Positions 56,066 through 64,000 of a stretch of 64,000 bases of DNA are shown here, piece by piece. Source of the stretch: Favolaschia claudopus (Eukaryota > Basidiomycota > Agaricomycetes > Agaricales > Mycenaceae); the NCBI GenBank assembly GCA_037176885.1, contig JAWWNJ010000084.1, positions 744,001-808,000 of the forward strand, written 5' to 3'. The notes under the pieces were generated by a model. It searched no databases. It worked only from the letters and a program-made list of their open reading frames with translations, and had not been told where the DNA came from. Each line of letters starts with the position of its first letter. Position 1 is the stretch's first letter. The translations under genes were made by a program, and so were the position numbers.

Positions 56066-56589
56066 TGTGATGGATATCGGTAACCTTCGGTAACTTTCGG
56101 CTTTGCCCGCAAGGCTTCACGCGCGCTCGGCGCATTCTCGGCATTCATCGATCATGGGACCGTGTTCATGACGTCAATGCTACTAAGTTCTTCTACTTAG
56201 CAGCAGAGCGTCATATCCTCTCTCTCAGATCGACACCGATAGGCCTCAATATGACTCTGACGTCCGAACGAGTCATTGAGAAGGTATAGTAGAATATTCT
56301 GCTACTTTCCTCAAGGTTCCATTGAGTTCTTGAATATTCTATAGTTGATACTTGTAGATTATAAAAGGGAGTCGTTCCCTCATGTAACGACAGCTCGAAC
56401 TTACTTCTATCAATCTACGTAGATTCATCCTGAATCTTGTGTGAACCTTAAGAGAAGCCGCGCGCTCTCCTAAATTCAGCCAAGCTAGTCATTAGTGGTA
56501 AAGCCGCGCGCTTACTTCTTGGATTAGACGCAACTTAGGACTGGTGGATATTCCCAGTCGTCGTAAGAAGAATAAGATCTCTTAGGACA
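56066..56589 (+). repeat. Solo LTR candidate, 524 bp
   Basis: Starts TGTGATGGATATCGG and ends TCTTAGGACA, with a TATAAAA box at 56360 followed by a typical transcript-start and leader region. TG...CA ends and the promoter suggest a gypsy-type LTR. No second copy or clear target duplication is in the window. Confidence 0.5.
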
Positions 56590-56761
56590 GTTGTTCAGGT
56601 ATTTACTTGATTATATAGAGGTTCTTGGTACTCAAATCGCTTACTACTTGGTTATTTTACCGAAACTAACCCGTATCTTTAACAGCGCCTCGCGGATTGA
56701 ATGCCCAACTTTGATGATAGATGGATTTGTCAGGACAGCCCGCAAAGAGGGGAGAAGGCGG

Positions 56762-58827
56762 CTAGGTGAGGAAATATCTGCCATCTAGTAGAGAGCTATT
56801 TAGTAATAGGTTTAGAGCATGATGTAAAAACCGCACATTGAAAACACAGATCTGATCCCTGGTGCGTATCTGAACATACTTTACGATAGAACCGCTAGCT
56901 GTCCGCTCTGTCCTGACTGCCAGTGCAATCAGTGAGAGTGTAGCAGACGGTACGGTATCGGCTGCCGTAAGTATATTGTTTGCGAGCTGCTCAATGACCA
57001 TCGAGTCGGAAGTGATCGAAGTGGTCAAACCGACTGTAGCCAAGAATGGTGGGCAGTCCGTCCAATTTGTGACGGGTTCAACGTCCTTGAGCAAGGATTC
57101 ATTGATTGCTTCATGAAAGTCGCGCTGCGCTGAGCACTGGTTAGCTCCAAATATTGGCAGGTTAAACAAATAAACCGTGCCTTGAGGCGAATCTGTATAG
57201 AGAATCTGGGTTGGTGGGTTTCCTGCATCCTTCAGCCCTTTAATCATTCCAATGTACATATCATTGACTTGGAACAATGATTTTGTCAGTGCAAATGAGT
57301 GCCCTCGAATCTCCTCATGTTCATTGACAACGGTATAAAGGGCTGCAAATATTCTCTGGCCCTTGATTCTACCGGTGTGCTTGAGAACCTAGAATTCAGG
57401 TCAAAGACTGAACTTCGACAAACATCAAATGTGTGATCAGCCTTCGCAATCCCCAAAGGTAAAGATGCTGTATCGCGTTCGATGAAAATTCGATGTGCCG
57501 AAATGTAGTCTGTGAACATCGCCCTGATGTATTTTACTGATGGGGGGAGACCAGCATATCTACTGGAGTCATCGAAAGCTGAGAATGGAGGGATATCCCG
57601 GCAGCCGTAAGATTGCGCAGCAGCGAGATACATGAGTTCTCGGTCCGCATGGCTCTCGGTACTGAATTTCTGAAACAAGCTCAGAGAATGGTGCAGCACC
57701 GAGTCGCGTAGCAGCCGTATTTGACATTTGACGCATCATGAGAACGGAAATAGCTCCGCGCGCGGAAATGTATGCTGAAGCAAAAATGAGTCGAGTCCTT
57801 GTATTGTTTCGATATCTTGAATGTACACACCTGGAAATGCGGCTTGAACATGACGAGGCAATTGGGCAATTATATGCGGATCAGTGCCTCGAAAACTTTT
57901 ACCACATCGCTCTGAGTCTCTTGTCCGAGCATCACAAATGAAGCGATTTGTGTAAAGGAAAAAATCACTCGGCATAGCGCGAACCCTTCGAGCGATAGGG
58001 TCATCAGGGTAGCCTGAATTTTGAGTTAAACCTGAAAGCAATCTACACTGAGGAGTACATACCATTCCGTGAAAGTTTAGAGCCACACATGCAATGAAAT
58101 CGATCAGGATGACCGGGAAGTAGGTGCGGTAACCAAACAAAGACATCGCGCTGGTACAACACGGCGGGATCCAGTCCTGATGTTTCATTGCTTCTCTCAA
58201 GAGCGAACACAGGGTGAGGTGGTCGGTCAAAAAAATCACCCCGTTTGTAGCACAAAGGTCGGCCATACTTCGCCTCTTCCTCCTGAAGACGCCTGCGCAC
58301 AGCCAGTAGATATGTGTGCAACATTGAATCCTTCACTGGCTCTGCTGCTTTGCTTTCAGCCCGCGCTGCATCGGCGTTTGACTCCAGGCTATTTGAGATA
58401 TTATCGGCAAGGCTCTCGTCAATAATTTTGTCGCCAGCAGCAATATCTGCGTGTTCGTCATGTTCTTCGATGTATTTGAGCTGATCGGTGAGCTCGATGA
58501 AGTCGTCGGAGGATATTTGAACTATTATTAGTCTTCAATATGGATCTGTACCAATGAGAACAGAGAAATACGCAACATACATGGTGTGGGAGCAGGATCA
58601 TTGTTTGCCCTGGCAGCGTCGAAATGAGATTTTCTCTGACTCGACCATGCAGACGATCCTGATGCCCTTGGTATAGCAGATGGGTTCCCGAGAGGTGCAG
58701 ACTGAACGGTGTTTCGGGGTAGAAAGAAAGCAGAGATAGTTGGCTCTGAGTCTGTGAGACTTGGGCGTTTAGATCTAAACCTATAACCTCTATAATTATC
58801 ATCCCAACCATTCCGGCGGGTTCCCAT
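56762..58827 (-). CDS. DUF6729-like zinc protein with partial exonuclease-like domain
   Basis: Starts at the ATG at 58827 (MGTRRNGWDDNYRGYRF, PTISAFFLPRN). Introns near 58.56, 58.04, 57.80 and 57.41 kb splice in frame. Blocks in order: SSDDFIELTDQLKYIEEH; LYQRDVFVWLPHLLPGHPDR with FHCMCGSKLSRNG; DDPIARRVRAMPSDFFLYTN; ERCGKSFRGTDPHIIAQLP; HADRELMYLAAAQSYGCRD; RIKGQRIFAALYTVVNEHEE; GMIKGLKDAGNPPTQILYTD. This matches the agaricomycete family recalled as DUF6729 fused to a 3'-5' exonuclease-like domain. One extra base near 57651 breaks frame, and the protein ends (LLLNSSLLDGRYF) before the exonuclease domain is complete, so it is probably a young pseudogene. Function in the family is unknown. Confidence 0.62.
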
Positions 58828-58906
58828 TGGTAAGTAGTACGAAAGCTAATCTTAGTCTTGAGAAAGTGCGACGATTTCAATTATAAAGTCTTGTATACGA
58901 GACTAG

Positions 58907-59667
58907 GTTGCTGCTTATGAGTGAGCCCTACCTTAATTACATACAATGTGAGTGACGCAAGATGTGCATGTATGAGCTATCCCTTTAAAGTGTATGTGTA
59001 GTACCGCTAAGTCCACTATGCGCGATTAGAAAAATGTCCACTCCGATTCTAAGCTTGAAACTACACAGCCGAGGCTTTAGATTCCCGGCTCTCAACAATC
59101 TATCGAGTTGTTAATGACTTACTGAGCTGATGGTCGGGAATGATATGACGAACCTCGTCCAGATATTTCTGAAGTGCATTCTGGTGATCTTCGAGATTTA
59201 CCAAAAGAAGACGTGTCTCCTGCATTACTTTATCAAAGCGTGTCGACTTTCTGTTGCACTTGGGTCGCATAGAGCGATGAATACTGTGCCGCACAATTTT
59301 GCGAGGCTGTGCCGGAGTAGTATGTGTATATGCGCAAGTGCGGAGTGTTTTCATCAGGGAGGATTGGGCGGAGATGGGTCGCAACTGAAGTGGTTTTTAT
59401 AGAGAGTACGGAGGGCACCAATGACAAGTCATCAACAAACCATTGATGCCGTTCACTTAATCACCGGTATCAACCGTCGGATGTCCACCCGCCGGCAGCT
59501 ATCTTACAATGCGGGGTACATTGCCTTCGTTATTAATTCCATGGTAGACTCGTTACCAGTCTGCTACGCGAGGCCGACAATTGTGGCAAGCACGTTGGGC
59601 GTAGCAGACTGGTACAGTGCCGGACACCCAAAGTCGACAATGTTGATTGCCGCCGAACGGGAATTTT
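58907..59667. other. Short minus-strand coding-like fragment, otherwise no gene
   Basis: The minus-strand ORF at 59100-59384 contains FDKVMQETRLLLVNLEDHQN and ALQKYLDEVRHIIPDHQLS, which is protein-like and charged, but it is short, and no neighbouring exon was found. It could be a fragment of a transposon protein. Confidence 0.35.
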
Positions 59668-59800
59668 GGGGATAATTCTGACTTCAGAATCGGATTCGCC
59701 GACCCCGGAAAAGCTCAAAAAACCACTTCCGAAGTTTTTCCCACGACATTTTGGCTGTGGCCAAATTTTTGGGGTCAAAAATCGAAACTCTGTGTACCTC
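59668..59800 (+). repeat. Dispersed repeat, inverted copy of 1976-2110
   Basis: Shares GAAGTTTTTCCCACGACATT and the CCAAATTTTTG block with the copy near 2 kb, in opposite orientation. No coding role. Confidence 0.55.
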
Positions 59801-60202
59801 TAGCGCAAAAATTTTGATCTCTGAGTAGTGCCGGAGAGAGTATGACGGCCGGGACTGCAATCTAGGCGGAAATCCAACGGAAATCCGTGCAAACTTTCAA
59901 CGGCAGCGGAACGGCACGGTGGGGGGCACGTGTTCGGTGACGGAATTGATCAACATGATGTAAAATGTCCAAATACGGTGATGTTTCCCAGGGACTGATG
60001 CCTACCTCCGCTAGATAGCCAAAATGGACAGTCATTAAATGTAGGTTTTGGCTGTCAAGATTATGGGTTTTGCCCTCGTTTTCATAGGGATTTGGCCAAA
60101 ATCGTATGGGTTATGAGGTATGACGAATTATGGGTTTTTGCATGAAATTTGGTGGGAACCAAGTCTGTGGAGGCCAAAAGGTATGGGTTTTAGCAGATTA
60201 TT
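59801..60202. other. Non-coding; decayed TATGGGTT repeats
   Basis: Bases 60053-60150 repeat TATGGGTT, as in the interior of the CATAACCC MITE family, but ends are missing. No gene. Confidence 0.4.
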
Positions 60203-60263
60203 GGGGGAGCTTGCTCCCCCTTTTATCCGAGAGACCCCCAATGTTGATGCGGCTGTGCTGAGC

Positions 60264-60620
60264 AAGTGATGGCTGCTGTCAATCGGTGCTTTTGACGTGC
60301 GCACGTCAAGATTGGCATGCCTTGACTGATGCGGCGCCTCCCCGCGTGATGCGGCGCTTTTCCGGGTGATCCTGAGTGATGGCAGCTGATCCTGAGTGAT
60401 CGCAACGTAGTGCCGAGTGATGTCGCACGCATGTTAATGAGTGCTTGTGATGGCTGCTGTCAATCGCTGTGCGCGCATCAAGATTGGCATGCCTTGACTG
60501 ATGCGGCACTTTTCCGTGTGATCCACAGCGGCTTTGAGTGATTGCAGCTGATCCCAAGTGATGGGAGCTGATCCAGCGTGATGGCATTATAGTTCCGAGT
60601 GATGTCGCACGTATTTTAAC
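60264..60620 (+). repeat. Tandem duplication of about 180 bp with CGAGTGATG motifs
   Basis: GTGATGGCTGCTGTCAATCG starts both units (60269 and 60447), and both contain AAGATTGGCATGCCTTGACT and CCGAGTGATGTCGCACG. Motif GAGTGAT occurs about ten times here; its complement ATCACTC occurs at 62475-62535 and 63337-63368. Confidence 0.7.
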
Positions 60621-60691
60621 AGATTCAACATACAGTAGATGACTGCGGCAGTCAGACTGCCTGTTTTTACCAGGTCTGGCTGGCGCACAAG

Positions 60692-61122
60692 TAGTGTTGC
60701 CGGAAGCTGGAGCTAGCTCCGAGCTGAGTTCAACTCCAACTCGACCCCTTCCCAAAAGCGGCACCTCGAGGTGATGCCAGCTCGCCTCGACTCCACCCTC
60801 GTCACCCAAAGCGGACGACGTGACATTTCTGGTGGTGTAACTGAGTGACATCACACTCCCTCCCCAGTTTCTGTATTGGCCGTTTCTTGGCCGTTTTCGA
60901 CGTATAAAAAGCAGTTTGAGCTTGAAGAGAGCTCAGGAAAACCTTCCACATAAGAATTTGGTCCATTCTCCCCTAAAATTTTGCCCTTCGGGTGGAAAGA
61001 TGAACCCTGGGACACTAGATTCCCGGTATCAGCTCTGAGCCAGCTCCGGTCAACTCGAGCTGACAGCGAGCTGATGGGCAATCAACTCGAGTTCAGCTCC
61101 AACTCAGCTCCCGGCAACACTA
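60692..61122. mobile_element. hAT-type MITE with 8-bp duplication CGCACAAG, 431 bp
   Basis: Ends TAGTGTTGCCGGAAGCTGG and the complement CCCGGCAACACTA. CGCACAAG is directly repeated at 60684-60691 and 61123-61130. The terminus resembles that of the hAT MITE at 8183-8509. The interior has inverted GAGCTGAGTTCAACTCC blocks and no ORF of note. Confidence 0.85.
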
Positions 61123-61135
61123 CGCACAAGATGTA

Positions 61136-61490
61136 CAGTTGCGGCAAGATCACTTTGCTTGCCTTTTAAGGAAATTCCCATCAATTCCAACCTTTTCATA
61201 CATTATTGGACATTTTTGGGGGAACAGAGGATACAGAAGGATATTTTACGTGATATTGCGGTAGACGTCCCACTTGAATCCGGTGACTTGAACCATTTGT
61301 ATTGTCTGTCACTTTTTTCCGCCCGGGTTGCGGCAGAATATGTTCAGATGTTGGCACCATGAGTGGCCCAATAACAGCTCAAATCGAAAGATCAAACGTG
61401 CTGCATGGACTCTAGTGTGCCTCTAAACACAAAGGTCAAAATTGATCAGGATTTCCTTAAAAGGCAAGCAAAGTGATCTTGCCGCAACTG
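61136..61490. mobile_element. mariner-like MITE (CAGTTGCGGCAAG family), 355 bp
   Basis: Ends CAGTTGCGGCAAGATCACTT pair for about 40 bp, with TA at 61134-61135 and 61491-61492. The first ten bases equal those of the MITEs at 7730 and 25902, but the rest of the end is different. Confidence 0.87.
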
Positions 61491-61888
61491 TAGGTAGTCT
61501 AAGCGCCAGCCTGCCATGGTATCCCAATTTGGGAGCACTGCCGCCAGAGACCTGTCCAAGACCGAACTTGGCTGTAAAAATGTGAGAGGTGACTATGGTA
61601 AAGATCCTCCGCCCAACCTATTATCCGACTGTTCCTATCTCCAACCAATGTTCTAGAGTATCTGCCTCATCAGCCCCCGCCGGACATGAGGATCCTCTGG
61701 CTCTCAGGGCCGAGCTTTGAGCACTCTGGCCGCAAAAACTCTCTTTGTGCTGAAATTCCAATTGACTTGTGAAACACTGTATATTTTTGTATATGTACAA
61801 CCACCACTCAAATCCACTTGCCAATATCCTGAACTCGTATCTTCGTAACAGCCCTGCCTCACATTGTCCAAAGACAAATCGGGAATCC
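61491..61888. other. No recognisable gene
   Basis: Overlapping minus-strand ORFs at 61621-61931 have no family motif. Nothing else is supported. Confidence 0.4.
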
Positions 61889-62185
61889 ATGCAAGCTCCC
61901 CCTCCTGTAGGCCGGGAACCGGCATACACAACCTACGTGGGTTTTCTCAGCTATGGCTTATGACAGCTTCGAGTTACTCCGGCAGCGGAGCAAGATCTGG
62001 ATTTGGATTTGGAACTAATGGGTGACCATCAGTCATGATCAGTCACGAATTGCCATCAAACGTCGGGACAAACTGCCAGCTCATTATGCATTAGGGTTCG
62101 CTGACATGACAATTAAATTGTCATCTGACAAACAAAATATGATTTGTATGCCGGAGTTCCGGCCTACAGAAGGGGGAGCTTGCGC
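61889..62185. mobile_element. MITE with hairpin-containing ends, 297 bp
   Basis: Ends share GCAAGCTCCCCCT, CTGTAGGCCGG and CCGGCATACA in inverted orientation over about 40 bp. GAATCC flanks both sides (61883-61888 and 62186-62191), a possible 6-bp target duplication. Each end itself can form a small GCCGG...CCGGC hairpin. Solo ends are at 51127-51160 and about 62650-62700. Confidence 0.65.
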
Positions 62186-62561
62186 GAATCCGTATCGATA
62201 TTACAGTGCACATTGGAGTAAAGTAAGTTTTGAGTAAGTTGAACAAGAGATTACTGTATAGACTACTTACGTTAGAAGAAGTTGAACTCTCCATTGTGGA
62301 TCAGTCTCAAGCATCCGCATTGAACCTGTTATGTACATTAGCTTTTTTTCAGTCGTCCCCAGTGAAAACTCATTCGAAAGTCACTGCAATTGCAGCCACA
62401 GTCTTCAAGCTTGACCGCGGACGCGTGAAATGTGCGTGTCTGTCAAAACTGTGTTCCCATCACGAATCATCACTCGGGATCAAGCGGAGCCACTCTGGAT
62501 CAAGCGGAAATCTCTCGCATCACTCGGATTCACCATCTATCACAGATCTATCGATTACATC

Positions 62562-62636
62562 AAAAAGCCGTCTAGCACAGCTTATTGCTTTTCGGTGACG
62601 GCTCTGATAAAGGGGGAGCAAGCTCCCCCAATAATA
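62562..62636 (+). repeat. 74-bp terminal repeat, copy 1
   Basis: AAAAAGCCGTCTAGCACAGC to GGGGGAGCAAGCTCCCCCAA is repeated without visible change at 63411-63485. Each ends in the GGGGGAGCAAGCTCCCCC palindrome. Confidence 0.85.
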
Positions 62637-62639
62637 GAT

Positions 62640-63410
62640 TTATCGACTCTTGTATGCCGGAGGCCCGGAATACTGGCCTACAGCAGGGGGAGCTTGTGTA
62701 AATTCTTATATGGCACACAAATTAACAATATTGATGTTGCGCTGTTGTTTGGGGGGCATAATTCGGCCGGATTTTTTTCACGCACAGTACTCTAGTAGTA
62801 CTCTACTCTTGTGAACAAAACTTGACTTTGTGGGTATGTGCAGTAGTTACGGTCTGCTCAGCTTCAGAGCCTGTAGTCAAACATGTACATCGTGGTCTAC
62901 TTCCGGTAGATACACGTAACGGATCAGGGCTTTTCGCCACCTTTTTGCGTCCATCTCAGAGACCGGTTTCCTTCGTGTACCGACAGACTTATGCCGGGCA
63001 ACGACGTTCTGGAGGATGAACCACCAATCAAATTTCTGACTAACTTATCATCATGATAGAATACCTATCCACTCAAAACCGTGGTCTCTCTATATAGACA
63101 CTATAACTGAGCAAGCTGCAACATTGATATCATTTATTTTCATCGCCTAAGCTTTACAGCAACTTTCTGAAAAACTAATGGCGCCAGAACCTGCCTCTCT
63201 GTACCGTGTATGAGATAGGGAACTGTATTTTCCCTTCCGTTAAGCAGCCTCGGGCAGGGTCAAGGACGGGTGCACCATCACTTGAAAAGGATGCGCCATC
63301 ACGCTGCAATCAGTCTGGATCAGTAGAGATCAGGATGGATCACTCGGAAGAACATCGTATCACTCGGATCATGCCAATCTTGACGTGCGCACGTCAAGTG
63401 CAGTGACGCT
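62640..63410. other. Non-coding spacer between repeated ends
   Basis: Contains a solo GTATGCCGG...GGGGGAGCTTG end (62650-62700) and the ATCACTCGG cluster at 63337-63368. No gene is supported. Confidence 0.4.
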
Positions 63411-63485
63411 ATCAAAAAGCCGTCTAGCACAGCTTATTGCTTTTCGGTGACGGCTCTGATAAAGGGGGAGCAAGCTCCCCCAATG
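63411..63485 (+). repeat. 74-bp terminal repeat, copy 2
   Basis: Second right-hand end of the palindromic element family. The sequence just inside it (TTGACGTGCGCACGTCAAG) mirrors the left end at about 60294. Confidence 0.85.
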
Positions 63486-63486
63486 G

Positions 63487-64000
63487 CAATAATTGTCAGT
63501 CACTGATCATGACTGACTATTAGTTATTTTCGCGGGAGCCAAATTTTGAGCTGACAATCCTGACAGACCCCCCCCCTCCGTACCGCTGATCTTGTGCACT
63601 AAAAATTTGAGTGAGGTGGGTGGAAATCAGTGTAAAACAAGCCTGATCAACTTGGGACTTATCTTGCCTGTTTTCGTGTCACAATGGCACCCTTGAATCA
63701 GTAGGAAAATTCCTCAGGAGCTCGCTGAGCCTGGATCGCTGCTGTCTGAGCCATAGCGTCAATGATACAGCTCTTATGGACCAAATCGCAGGTCGTCGAC
63801 AGGTACTAACAGGTTATTCAAGGGCATTTTCCTGATTAGGTAATTGTTATCTGTTATTTGTCAGTCCTGACTGTCAGCCTGACATTCTGACTGACTATTA
63901 ATTATTTTCATCAGAACACAATTGTCAGCGAACCCTACAGCTCATCGCCCGCTCGCCGCCATCTGCCCGCTCCTCATCCCGCCTTCTCAGCGCGCACGCT
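63487..64000. other. Non-coding; diverged TGACTGACTATTA repeats
   Basis: TGTCAGT...GACTGACTATTAGTTATTTTC at 63494-63530 recurs, diverged, at 63862-63915. Similar words occur near 62030. No gene is supported. Confidence 0.4.

Larger units (their letters stand above)
54686..58906. mobile_element. Candidate 4.2-kb element bounded by 26-bp inverted repeats
   Basis: CTAGTCTCGTAAACAAGACT at 54686-54705 (26 bp in all, to 54711) is mirrored at 58881-58906 with one mismatch. Between them lie an unidentified ORF (55150-55918), a solo-LTR candidate (56066-56589) and the DUF6729-like gene, whose ATG is only 53 bp inside the right repeat. No target-site duplication is evident. Either this is a DNA transposon carrying the DUF6729-like gene or two related short elements happened to flank it. 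Confidence 0.45.
60201..63486. mobile_element. Composite non-coding element(s) with palindromic ends
   Basis: The left end at 60203 carries the 18-bp palindrome GGGGGAGCTTGCTCCCCC, followed by CTTTTATCCGAG and, further in, GACGTGCGCACGTC and AAGATTGGCATG. Inverted matches end at both 62635 and 63484. So one left end can pair with two right ends. Inside lie three smaller MITEs and clusters of ATCACTCGG/CCGAGTGAT. No transposase is recognised. Confidence 0.6.

Noticed and set aside
1..64000. CRISPR array, bacterial operons or phage genes
   Set aside because: Introns, eukaryotic retroelements and fungal protein families show a nuclear fungal sequence. No regularly spaced repeats were seen.

Overview
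The window looks like a transposon-dense intergenic region of a filamentous basidiomycete, most likely an agaricomycete. The evidence is the mix of families: alpha-type protein kinases with the ADIQ motif, an F-box N-terminus of agaric type, a DUF6729-like/exonuclease protein, Plavaka-type transposase, Ty1/copia and Ty3/gypsy polyproteins, and a Tad-like LINE with RNase H. Introns are short, about 45-70 nt. Very little of the DNA is intact single-copy host coding sequence, and no operon logic applies.

Layout. 1-6 kb: dispersed and inverted repeats, no convincing gene. 6.4-7.4 kb: a decayed alpha-kinase copy. 7.7-9.5 kb: two MITEs, an F-box fragment and an unknown ORF. 10.2-12.3 kb: the 5' part of a copia element (Copia-2: LTR, primer site, gag) whose LTR holds a MITE inside a MITE. 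12.5-13.8 kb: tandem repeats. 14.9-21.7 kb: an open reading frame cut by a copia element (Copia-1, with a MITE in one LTR) and by two more MITEs, one carrying a third. 22-31 kb: mostly unassigned DNA with a nested MITE pair. 31.3-32.6 kb: an apparently intact alpha-kinase. 33.7-34.6 kb: a GATA-like zinc-finger gene. 34.8-40.1 kb: a 5'-truncated LINE split by a 1.2-kb CACTA-type element that carries spliced-gene fragments. 41.2-43.1 kb: two host-like genes, tail to tail. 43.3-49.2 kb: fragments of a transposase-like protein, Gypsy-1 and Plavaka. 49.8-54.1 kb: MITEs and Gypsy-2, which has a long open polyprotein. 54.1-58.9 kb: unidentified virus-like or element-like ORFs, a solo LTR and a DUF6729-like gene, flanked by a 26-bp inverted repeat 4.2 kb apart. 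60.2-63.5 kb: non-coding elements with palindromic ends and ATCACTCGG motif clusters.

The main theme is insertion into insertion. Several events can be read exactly because target-site duplications and empty-site reading frames survive: TAT for the CACTA element in the LINE, TA for many mariner-like MITEs, 8 bp for two hAT MITEs, and GGGGG for Copia-1. The best candidates for something new are the 4.2-kb inverted-repeat-bounded segment at 54.7-58.9 kb with its unidentified ORFs, the gene-capturing CACTA element, and the motif-array elements at 60-63 kb. All family names come from recalled protein motifs; no database search was possible.
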